The notes below the pieces were generated by a model that did not search any database, was not told where the DNA came from, and was given only the letters and a program-made list of their open reading frames with translations. A DNA stretch of 23,945 nt from an uncultured Clostridium sp. (GTDB lineage: Bacteria; Bacillota; Clostridia; Clostridiales; Clostridiaceae). Where the stretch lies: contig CAKVLD010000047.1 in assembly GCA_934755305.1 (NCBI GenBank), positions 1 to 23,945 of the forward strand, given 5' to 3'. This document shows, in pieces, positions 15,146-23,159 of the stretch; position 1 is the stretch's first letter; each line of letters starts with the position of its first letter. The position numbers and the translations under genes were made by a program.

Positions 15146-18100
15146 TTTTAATTATCTTAGAATATCAAATTTGAATTATAACAATAATACTTCAAGGATA
15201 GATGATCAGATTTTCTTTTTAAATGGAGAAAATACAATGTTAAATTTGCGAAATGGAGGTGGAAAAACAGTTATTATTCAAATGATGATGGCCCCTTTTG
15301 TAAGACGTAAATATAGAGATTTAAATGAAAGAAGATTTGATAGTTATTTTAATAGTAAATCACCTACATATATTTTAGTTGAATGGAACCTTGAAGATGG
15401 GGCTGGATACTTACTTACAGGAATGATGGTAAGAAAGAAAGAAGCAAGTTCAGATGATGATTCAAGAGATAAGTTAGATATTATTAATTTTATATATGAA
15501 TATAAATCAAGAAATAAATATGATATAAAGAATATACCTATTGTAGAATCTGATGGTAAAAGTAAAAAAATTAAGAGTTTTATGAATAGCAAAAAGTTAT
15601 TTGAGGAGCTTAAGAAAAGTAATGATTATGACTTTAATTATTACGATATGAATAATTATGTAGCTTCGAAAGCATATTTTGATAAATTAAGGGAATATGG
15701 CATTGATAATAAAGAGTGGGAAAATATAATAAAAAAAGTTAATTTAACTGAGTCAGGGTTATCACAACTTTTTAAAGAAGCTAAGAATACAGAAGGATTA
15801 GTTAAGAAATGGTTCTTGCCTATAGTAGAAGAAAAACTTAATAAGGATGAAGATAGAATTGATAATTATAGAGATATTATAGAAAAATATATAATTCAAT
15901 ATAAGATTAACAAAAGTAACATTGATAGAAAAAATAAAATAGAGATTTTTAATGAACAATCAAAGGAAATAAAAGAAGCTGCTTTAAATTTTAAAAAGCA
16001 AGTTGATATACAAGAAAATCATAAAAATAAAATTGCTAATTATTACAAGGCCTTATATGAAGCATCTGAAAGTAGAAAAAATGATATATCAATAATAGAT
16101 GAAAGTTTGTTGAAAAATGAGCAGGATATAAAAGAAATTCAATATGAAGAAACTTCATTAAAAATATATTCTCATATTGATAATATAAGTGAAATTGAAA
16201 AAGAGTTAGATAGAATAATAATATTTAAAGAAGAATATGAAAAAGAACTTTCAAAATTAAATAAAGAAAAAAATATATTAAATTGTGCAGATGTATATGA
16301 AAGATATACTAAGTATTCTAAGAAACTTCAAGAGATTGAAATAAAAATTAACACATTAAAAAGTGAGGAAGAGGATAAGGCACCAGAGATTAATAACCTT
16401 GGATATTCAATAAGAAAACTTCTTAAAGAAGATCTTGCAAGGAAAAAATCTGAAATAAGTAAGTTTGAAAATGAAAAGATAAATTTTGAGAAGGTAAAAG
16501 AAGAATTAGAAGAGGAGATTCCTAAAAATCAGAAATTACTTAATAATATATGTGTTGAAGAGGGAAGTTTACTTGAAAAAATAAAGTTATTTGATAATTT
16601 TGAAGAAAGGTTTAATAGAAATTATAATGAAAAGTTTAAAAGAAATATAATTGGATATTTTGATGATAAAGAAAAGTTAATGTTAGGTTTAAATATAACT
16701 TCAAGTAAGAAGAAATTTGAGGATGATAAGAAAAAAATAGAAGGTAATATTATAAAAAATGAGCAATTATTAAAAAGTAAAATATCAGAAAGAGAAAATA
16801 TAAATGGTAAATCAGCAGAATTAAAGGCTAATTTAAATACTGTAAAAGAAAAGATAAAAGTTTTCAATGATGAATTAAATATAAGAAAGGATGTAGTTAG
16901 ATATATTAACTTTGATGAAAATAAAATTTGGTATGAAGAAGAGATAATCAGAGAATACAACAAAAAAGTTAGCATTATAAACTCAGAACTGCAAGAACTT
17001 TATAAAATTAAAGATAATATTCAAAAGGAAATTGATAAATTTAGAAATGGTAGAATTGTAGAAATTCCAAAAGAGTTTTTAGAATCATTGAAAAACAATG
17101 ATATTGAAATAATTTATGGTATGGAATGGCTTAAAAAAAATCAATATTCTTTAAAAGAAAATGAAGAATTAGTTGAAAATAATCCTTTTATACCATATTC
17201 TTTAATAATGGATAAAAGAGATATTGGTATTTTGCAAAAAAGTAGCATAGATATATTTACTTCTTTTCCAATACCTATTATTGAAAGAGAAGATTTAGAG
17301 AGTAAGATAAAAAAAGGCACTGATGGTTTAGTTATTTTTGAAGGAATTAAATTTTACGTATCTTTTAATAGTAAACTTTTAGATGAGTCAGAATTAAAAA
17401 AGATATTAGAAAATAAGGAAGAAGAAAAAAATAATATATTAAAAAAGATAGAAGAGAAAGAAGAAGCCTTTAATTTATATAATGATAAAAGAAGTTATAT
17501 TAAAAATAGTAATTTAACAAAAGAAATTTATGAAACAGCTTTAGCAGACTTAGGTACCATAGAAAAGGCTATAAATGATAGTAAGAATAATATTCTTTTT
17601 ATAAGTAAAGAAATTGCAGAGATAGAAGAAGAGCTAAAAGAAGATTCAGATAAGAAAGATTCATTAAAATATAGTATAAATGAGTTAGAAAAAAAGGAAC
17701 AAGAATATAAAGAATTAATGATTCAATATGATAAATATTGTGAAGATAAAGAAAAGTATGATGATGTAATAGAACAAAAAAAGGTATATGAATTAAAGAT
17801 AGATAAAGAGAAGAAAGAACTAAGAGATATTTCATATCAGCTTGAAGATATAAAAGAAAAAATTCGTGGGTTAAATGATAGGATTTTAGAGTGCTCTAAT
17901 GAATTGAAAAATTTTGAGGATTATAAAGAAGGTGAATTTAAGGAAAAAGATTTAGAAGATTTATTGGCTGAATATAAGGTTATTACTAGAGAAATTTACG
18001 GTAATATAGCAGAACTTGAAAGTGAAAGAAAAGAAGCGCTAAATGAATATTCAAAAATTGAAAAGCAACTTATAAGTAAAGAATCTGAATTTGGATTAAT

Positions 18101-19523
18101 GGAAGAAGAATTTAGAAATGTAGTTTATGATTTTAGTAAAGAAACATCCATAATTAAAGAAATAGAAGTTAAAGAAAATAAAATAAGAAAAATGGAAAAA
18201 GAAATTTCAGGTTTTGAAAAAGATAAAGCAATAGAAGAAACAAAAATAGAATCATTAAAGGAAGAATTGAAAAGAATAGCTAATACAGATGTTCCTAAAG
18301 AAAAAAGTGAAATTTATAATAAGAATTTTGAAGAGGAGCTAGCTAAGTTAAAAATTAATCAAGATAATCTAAAAATAAAAAAAGAAAATTGTGAAAATGA
18401 GATTAAACTTATAGATATAAATAGAAGTTCTTTAGATGAATATGAATTTACTATAAAAGAGGAAATAGAAATAAATATAAGTTTAGATAACTTAGATATT
18501 GAAGTGAAAAAGATAAAAAGAGATTATAATATCTTTAAAAATAAAATTCATGAGTCAGAAAAGAATGTATATGATTTAATAACTAAGATATCTAATGAGG
18601 ATATGTTTAAAAATGATTCTTTATTTAAAGATGCTATATTAGGTCTAATAAAAGTATGTGATAACCCAATAAATTTATTAAATCAATTAAGTATTGTTTT
18701 AGATTCTTATAACATGATTGTAGAAAAACTTATGCATGATATAGAAATTATTGCTAAAGAAGAAAGAAATATTTTAAATAATCTGTATGAATATATTTCT
18801 TTGGTTAATGAAAATATAGAAAAGATAGATGAAAATTCTACAATTAACATATCAGGTAAATCGGTTAAGATGCTAAAGATATCTGCAGTTAATATTGAAG
18901 AAAACAAAGAACTATATAGTATTAGGATTAAAGAGTATATTGAAAGTATAAGGGATTATTGTGTGAATCTTTTAGAAAGTAATGAAAGTATAAAAGAATA
19001 TATAGAAAAATCTATAAATATTATAAAGTTATATGACGAAATAGTTTCTATAGGAAATATTAATATTAAGTTATATAAAATAGAAGAAAATAAACAAAAG
19101 CAAATAACTTGGGATGAAGTAGCTAAAAATTCAGGGGGAGAAGGTTTTCTATCTGCTTTTGTTATATTATCTAGCCTTCTTTCTTATATGAGAAAAGAAG
19201 ATAGAGATATTTTTACAAGAAAAGAAGTATCTAAGGTATTAATTATGGATAATCCTTTTGCACAAACTAATGCAGAGCATTTATTAAAACCATTAATTGA
19301 AATATCTAAAAAAAGTAAAACACAACTTATATGCTTAACTGGACTTGGAGGAGATTCAATAATTAATAGATTTGATAATATATATGTTTTAAATCTTGTT
19401 AGTTCTAAATTAAAGAATGGATTAAAAGTTATTAAAGCAGAACATGTTATAGGAGATGAAGAAGTAGAAACTATAGTTTCATCAAATATTAAAACTGAAG
19501 AAGTACAGATGAGATTGTTTTAA
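15138..19523 (+). CDS. jetC: Wadjet SMC-like ATPase JetC
   Basis: A 1461-residue SMC/MukB-like ATPase, the DNA-extruding motor of Wadjet. An N-terminal half-head carries the Walker A-type LRNGGGKT (37-44, Lys43). Long charged coiled coils (about 270-640 and 755-1150) flank a globular hinge (about 645-755). The C-terminal half-head has the ABC signature NSGGEGF (1331-1337) and Walker B-type VLIMDNPFA (Asp1371). Two points are unusual for SMC ATPases: the first Walker A glycine is Leu, and the residue after the Walker B Asp is Asn1372, not Glu; these may be traits of the JetC family. The start is ATG 15138 after GGAGGG, overlapping jetB. No terminator separates it from the antiporter 55 bp downstream. 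Confidence 0.9.
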   Translation: MSNFNYLRISNLNYNNNTSRIDDQIFFLNGENTMLNLRNGGGKTVIIQMMMAPFVRRKYRDLNERRFDSYFNSKSPTYILVEWNLEDGAGYLLTGMMVRKKEASSDDDSRDKLDIINFIYEYKSRNKYDIKNIPIVESDGKSKKIKSFMNSKKLFEELKKSNDYDFNYYDMNNYVASKAYFDKLREYGIDNKEWENIIKKVNLTESGLSQLFKEAKNTEGLVKKWFLPIVEEKLNKDEDRIDNYRDIIEKYIIQYKINKSNIDRKNKIEIFNEQSKEIKEAALNFKKQVDIQENHKNKIANYYKALYEASESRKNDISIIDESLLKNEQDIKEIQYEETSLKIYSHIDNISEIEKELDRIIIFKEEYEKELSKLNKEKNILNCADVYERYTKYSKKLQEIEIKINTLKSEEEDKAPEINNLGYSIRKLLKEDLARKKSEISKFENEKINFEKVKEELEEEIPKNQKLLNNICVEEGSLLEKIKLFDNFEERFNRNYNEKFKRNIIGYFDDKEKLMLGLNITSSKKKFEDDKKKIEGNIIKNEQLLKSKISERENINGKSAELKANLNTVKEKIKVFNDELNIRKDVVRYINFDENKIWYEEEIIREYNKKVSIINSELQELYKIKDNIQKEIDKFRNGRIVEIPKEFLESLKNNDIEIIYGMEWLKKNQYSLKENEELVENNPFIPYSLIMDKRDIGILQKSSIDIFTSFPIPIIEREDLESKIKKGTDGLVIFEGIKFYVSFNSKLLDESELKKILENKEEEKNNILKKIEEKEEAFNLYNDKRSYIKNSNLTKEIYETALADLGTIEKAINDSKNNILFISKEIAEIEEELKEDSDKKDSLKYSINELEKKEQEYKELMIQYDKYCEDKEKYDDVIEQKKVYELKIDKEKKELRDISYQLEDIKEKIRGLNDRILECSNELKNFEDYKEGEFKEKDLEDLLAEYKVITREIYGNIAELESERKEALNEYSKIEKQLISKESEFGLMEEEFRNVVYDFSKETSIIKEIEVKENKIRKMEKEISGFEKDKAIEETKIESLKEELKRIANTDVPKEKSEIYNKNFEEELAKLKINQDNLKIKKENCENEIKLIDINRSSLDEYEFTIKEEIEINISLDNLDIEVKKIKRDYNIFKNKIHESEKNVYDLITKISNEDMFKNDSLFKDAILGLIKVCDNPINLLNQLSIVLDSYNMIVEKLMHDIEIIAKEERNILNNLYEYISLVNENIEKIDENSTINISGKSVKMLKISAVNIEENKELYSIRIKEYIESIRDYCVNLLESNESIKEYIEKSINIIKLYDEIVSIGNINIKLYKIEENKQKQITWDEVAKNSGGEGFLSAFVILSSLLSYMRKEDRDIFTRKEVSKVLIMDNPFAQTNAEHLLKPLIEISKKSKTQLICLTGLGGDSIINRFDNIYVLNLVSSKLKNGLKVIKAEHVIGDEEVETIVSSNIKTEEVQMRLF

Positions 19524-19578
19524 TAGTGCAGTAATATGTTATTATATATTAAGAAAAAATATTTACTAAGGAGGAAAC

Positions 19579-21534
19579 ATGGATATTGTTTATGTTATTA
19601 TAGCATTATTTTTAGCAATAGTAGTTTCAGATATATTAAATAAGATTTTTCCAAAAATTCAGGTAATTTTCTTTCAAATAATAATAGGAATTTTAGTGTC
19701 CTATTTGCCGTTTTTTAGAGAATTTAATTTCGATCCTGAATTATTTATGCTAATAATAATAAAACCATTAATATTTGGAGAAGCACAAAAGATATCATTA
19801 GATGAGTTGAAAAAATATTTAGAACCTATATTTTCACTTTCAGTACCATTAGTTGTGTGTACTGTAATTATAACAGGAACATTAATAAAGTTTATTTTTC
19901 CTGGAGTACCTGGTTTTGCAGCGTTTTTATTAACAGCTATAGTTATACCTACAAATGCTGGGATAGTTAAATCTATAGTTGATAGATTAGAATTTCCTGA
20001 AGATGTTATGGCAGTATTAGAAGGAGAATCTTTATTTAATGATTCTATTGCAATTTTAATGTTTGAGTTAGCATTAGCAGCAAATTTAACTAATACTTTT
20101 CATTTGGGTAAAAATATATATAAATTTATATTTGCAGTAGTTGGTGGGATAGTTGTTGGTATTATATTAGGATTTATAATAATTAAAATTAGATACTGGA
20201 TTACAAAGAATGATTTTGAAAATGAATCTATGATGGTTATAATTCAAGTTATTACACCATTTGTTGTTTATATTATAGCTGAAAAATATCTTCATGTATC
20301 AGGTATACTTGCAGTTATTATAGCAGGTATTCTTCATAGAATGGAAAAACCTATATTAAATATGAAATCTACTAAACTTCAAGTTATTTCAGACAGTACA
20401 TGGAATATTCTAATTTACGTATTAGATGGGACTATAGCTATATTTTTAGGTATATCAATTCCTGATGTTATAAGGACTATCATAATATATGATTTTAATG
20501 AATTAATATATCTAATTTTACTTTCAATAGTAGTATATGTAATTGTAGCAGTCTTGAGATTTTTATGGGTTACATTTCAGCATGATAAGTTTTCAGAAGA
20601 GAAAGGAATCAATAAGTTTAAAACAGGAATAATATATGCTTTAGGTGGAATACATGGAACTATTACTTTAGTTATAGCACTTTCAATACCAGTGCTTGAT
20701 AATGGTGGAAATCCTTTTTTATTTAGAGAAGAATTAATTTTTATATCAGCTATGGTTATTTTGATTAGTATAGTTGTTCCAACTATAGTTTTTCCTTTAA
20801 TAATTAGAAAGAAGGATTCAGATACTGGTAAGTATGCTATCAATGAAATAAGAAAGGAAATGATACATTATACTATTGATGAAATGAAGAAAAATAGTGC
20901 ATATAAAAATACTTATAGTTTAAATATTGTAATTAAAATGTTAAAAGATCAGTTAAGCTTTTTTGATCCTAATTATTTTAAAAGTGGAGATAGAGAGGAA
21001 ATTGAAAATATTTTAGATAAGACTACTGAAATAGAAATTCAAGCCATAGATGAACTAGTACGTGAAAATAAGATATCTAAAAATAAAGGATTATTTTATA
21101 AGATGTATATTGTTCATGCTAATAAAAAGGATTTTATATCTTGGTTCATTAAGGTTAGATTATGGCTATTAAAAAGAAGATTAAGTAAGATTATTAGTAA
21201 AGGTGATAGAAAGAGAATTAAAAGTAAGTTTGGTGATGAATTACATTTTGTACAAGAATATTCATGTGAGAAAGTTTTATCTTACTTACATGAAAGTCTG
21301 AATAAAGAAAATTATGCTAACGTTTCTTTTGTTATACATATATATGAAAAGAAAATAGAGAATACTATGGATGATAATGATAAAGATGTAAAAGATTATT
21401 TAGCAGAAGTATTTCAAATTCAACATACATTTATTCAGGATAATTTAGAAAAAGGTAGAATATCTAATGAAATTGCAAGTGAACTTAGAGAACGTATATC
21501 TTACGATGAAATGATATACTACAAAGAAAGTTAG
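19579..21534 (+). CDS. CPA1-family monovalent cation/proton antiporter (NhaP-like)
   Basis: A 651-residue membrane protein with about 12-13 transmembrane segments in the first 410 residues and a soluble cytoplasmic tail of about 240 residues. It should exchange Na+ or K+ for H+. The membrane-embedded Asn154-Asp155 pair in GESLFNDSIAI is the CPA1 ion-site motif, and GGIHGTITL is also typical. The helix-4 motif, usually TDP, reads PTNA here (Pro124-Thr-Asn126-Ala). The tail has helical, charged sequence and no Rossmann (RCK/TrkA-N) glycine motif. The start is ATG 19579 with AAGGAGG upstream. It may be transcribed with jetC by readthrough, but nothing in its sequence links it to defence. Confidence 0.87.
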   Translation: MDIVYVIIALFLAIVVSDILNKIFPKIQVIFFQIIIGILVSYLPFFREFNFDPELFMLIIIKPLIFGEAQKISLDELKKYLEPIFSLSVPLVVCTVIITGTLIKFIFPGVPGFAAFLLTAIVIPTNAGIVKSIVDRLEFPEDVMAVLEGESLFNDSIAILMFELALAANLTNTFHLGKNIYKFIFAVVGGIVVGIILGFIIIKIRYWITKNDFENESMMVIIQVITPFVVYIIAEKYLHVSGILAVIIAGILHRMEKPILNMKSTKLQVISDSTWNILIYVLDGTIAIFLGISIPDVIRTIIIYDFNELIYLILLSIVVYVIVAVLRFLWVTFQHDKFSEEKGINKFKTGIIYALGGIHGTITLVIALSIPVLDNGGNPFLFREELIFISAMVILISIVVPTIVFPLIIRKKDSDTGKYAINEIRKEMIHYTIDEMKKNSAYKNTYSLNIVIKMLKDQLSFFDPNYFKSGDREEIENILDKTTEIEIQAIDELVRENKISKNKGLFYKMYIVHANKKDFISWFIKVRLWLLKRRLSKIISKGDRKRIKSKFGDELHFVQEYSCEKVLSYLHESLNKENYANVSFVIHIYEKKIENTMDDNDKDVKDYLAEVFQIQHTFIQDNLEKGRISNEIASELRERISYDEMIYYKES

Positions 21535-21555
21535 ATAAATGTATCATAAAAATGT

Positions 21556-21591
21556 AAAAGCTATTGACTAAAATATAAGTCAATAGCTTTT
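21556..21591. terminator. Bidirectional terminator between antiporter and cdd
   Basis: AAAAGCTATTGACT (21556-21569) and AGTCAATAGCTTTT (21578-21591) form a perfect 14-bp stem with an 8-nt loop. It lies between convergent genes, with T- or A-rich ends on both sides, and can serve both. Confidence 0.88.
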
Positions 21592-21593
21592 GT

Positions 21594-22016
21594 TTATTCT
21601 AAATTTTTACCTGTAAATGCTAGTGGTAAAAGTTCGTCTAATGTATGTTCTAAATATTCTTCTGTACTTTTAGCAATTATTACTTTAAAGTTTTTTAAGT
21701 CACAGAACTCAGCCATAACTTGCCTGCATACAGCACAAGGTGCACAAAAATCACCTTCTCCTTGTTTTACACCTGCTTTATTTCCTACTATAGCAATAGC
21801 AGTAAATTTATTTTTACCTTCAGAAATTGCTTTGAAGAAAGCTGTTCTTTCTGCACAGTTTGTTGGTGTATACGCAGCATTTTCTATATTGCATCCTTGG
21901 TAAATTGTACCGTCTTCACAAAGTAAGGCTGCACCTACATTAAAATTTGAATATGGTGTATAACAAAATTTTTGAGCCTCAAATGCTTTTTCAATTAATA
22001 ATTTTTTATCAATCAT
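21594..22016 (-). CDS. cdd: Cytidine deaminase
   Basis: A 140-residue tetrameric-type zinc enzyme of pyrimidine salvage, deaminating cytidine and deoxycytidine to uridine and deoxyuridine. The zinc and proton-shuttle motifs are clear: Cys54-Ala-Glu56 in TNCAERTAF and Pro93-Cys94-x-x-Cys97 in APCAVCRQV. The substrate motif NIENAAY (43-49) and the N-terminal PYSNFNVGAA are also present. ATG 22016-22014 overlaps the stop of the upstream regulator gene (ATGA), with GGAGGT just before it, so the pair is a coupled operon. Confidence 0.95.
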   Translation of the reverse strand: MIDKKLLIEKAFEAQKFCYTPYSNFNVGAALLCEDGTIYQGCNIENAAYTPTNCAERTAFFKAISEGKNKFTAIAIVGNKAGVKQGEGDFCAPCAVCRQVMAEFCDLKNFKVIIAKSTEEYLEHTLDELLPLAFTGKNLE

Positions 22017-22699
22017 ATATTACCTCCAGTTTTGTCATTAAAGATATCTAATAAATTATTATCATGGTTGCAGGAGAAAATTGTATCAACAAGTTTATTT
22101 ATATCTTTTACCTTAACAAATCCTCTTTCATATTCAACAAGATTTTCATCTACTAGTTCTTTAATGATTCTATTAACACTTCTAATATTTGAAGCAACGC
22201 TCTCTACTAGTATGTCTTTATGAACAGTATCTAATTTATTTTCATTTAAAAATTTCCACAAAAAAAATAATACTCTATACTTTAAATTATAAGTAGCATT
22301 TGCTTTATTAATTATACTTGCTTGATACATTTTTTTAGAAAGCTCAATATGTATATATAAAGAAAAATCACTATCACATTTAATCCAATTAAAAAAAGAT
22401 TCTTTAGAAATCTTAATTGCATCACAAGGTTCAAGTGCCTCTACATAATTTAGTATTGGTTTATCTGCAAAGACTTCTAATTCTCCAAATATATCATTTT
22501 CACAATTAGTTCTTTCTAGATATTTAACTCCAGTAGGTGTTAGTGAATAAACTTTAACTTTTCCTTTTTTTATTATATATACATGTTTAGCTAATTCATT
22601 TTGTATAAGTATTTTATCAAATCTATTAAATTTGATATTTGTGAATTCATTTTTTATATATTTAGGACAAGTATCTATAAAATAAGGTAAGTTGTTCAT
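22013..22699 (-). CDS. Crp/Fnr-family transcriptional regulator
   Basis: A 228-residue regulator with an N-terminal cyclic-nucleotide-binding-like beta-roll (about 10-115; IIKKGKVKVYS, DIFGELEVF), a long dimer helix (about 115-150) and a C-terminal winged helix (about 155-210; SVASNIRSVNRIIKEL would hold the recognition helix). The cAMP-binding arginine pattern of E. coli Crp and the N-terminal cysteine cluster of Fnr are not seen, so the effector is unknown. AAGGAG precedes the ATG at 22699-22697. It is the first gene of a two-gene operon with cdd; whether it controls cdd, itself or distant genes cannot be read directly. Confidence 0.88.
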   Translation of the reverse strand: MNNLPYFIDTCPKYIKNEFTNIKFNRFDKILIQNELAKHVYIIKKGKVKVYSLTPTGVKYLERTNCENDIFGELEVFADKPILNYVEALEPCDAIKISKESFFNWIKCDSDFSLYIHIELSKKMYQASIINKANATYNLKYRVLFFLWKFLNENKLDTVHKDILVESVASNIRSVNRIIKELVDENLVEYERGFVKVKDINKLVDTIFSCNHDNNLLDIFNDKTGGNI

Positions 22700-22740
22700 T
22701 TAAATTCTCCTTATTAAGTGATTTAAGTTAAAGTATATTA

Positions 22741-22749
22741 ATTATATCA
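22741..22749 (-). promoter_or_regulatory. Candidate extended -10 promoter of the regulator-cdd operon
   Basis: On the minus strand TGATATAAT (22749-22741) is an extended -10. The -35 region (CTTTTC at 22769-22764) is poor, which would suit an activator-dependent promoter. Transcription would begin near 22734. Confidence 0.5.
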
Positions 22750-22787
22750 CAACAAAAAATTTAGAAAAGTAGTGATGTAGAAGTTAA

Positions 22788-22799
22788 GGACAAATGTCC
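22788..22799. promoter_or_regulatory. Possible operator of the Crp/Fnr-like regulator
   Basis: GGACA-AA-TGTCC is a perfect 5-bp dyad centred about 60 bp upstream of the predicted transcription start, the classical place for a Crp-type activator. Apart from this dyad and the hairpin at 22980-23061, I see nothing distinct in 22800-23159. Confidence 0.35.
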
Positions 22800-22979
22800 A
22801 AACTGTATTTGTAAGTATAGATAGATATTTTTTAAAATAATTTTAGGTTCTGGTGTTGTTAATTAGGTATATAAAGAAAGTGTGAATATACATTAATATG
22901 TGGTTATTGAAAAAATATATAATATAAAGAGCTATTTACAAAATAATATTAATATGAACATAGATAATAAAAAATTATT

Positions 22980-23061
22980 AAAATGGGGTTGTCGCATTAA
23001 ACTTTAATTGAGAATTTAAATTTTAAATTCTTAATTATGAATTGTGCGACAACCCCGTTTT
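22980..23061. repeat. 82-bp near-palindromic hairpin, probable terminator of the surface-protein gene
   Basis: Outer arms AAAATGGGGTTGTCGCA (22980-22996) and TGCGACAACCCCGTTTT (23045-23061) pair over 17 bp with one G-U. Inner arms 23006-23020 and 23022-23036 are a second near-perfect palindrome. It lies 98 bp beyond the stop of the minus-strand LPXTG gene, ends in A/T runs, and stands out by its GC-rich arms. A role as terminator is likely; a MITE or insertion-sequence end is the alternative. Confidence 0.65.
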
Positions 23062-23159
23062 AGTATGCTCAGCATGGATAATAACTTTATAGTAAACATC
23101 CGTTATGAGCTTTGAATTGGAAAGTACTATTCCTACTCGAGTATTTTATATTTTAAAAA

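Noticed and set aside
16622..16975. Minus-strand ORF of 117 codons inside jetC
   Set aside because: Low-complexity Leu/Phe/Ser sequence produced by the antisense of an AT-rich coiled-coil gene; no start signals.
15138..19523. Chromosomal Smc or SbcC
   Set aside because: The linked kleisin, small helical subunit and Toprim nuclease genes, together with the divergent head motifs, fit Wadjet JetC better; no SbcD or ScpAB genes are present.
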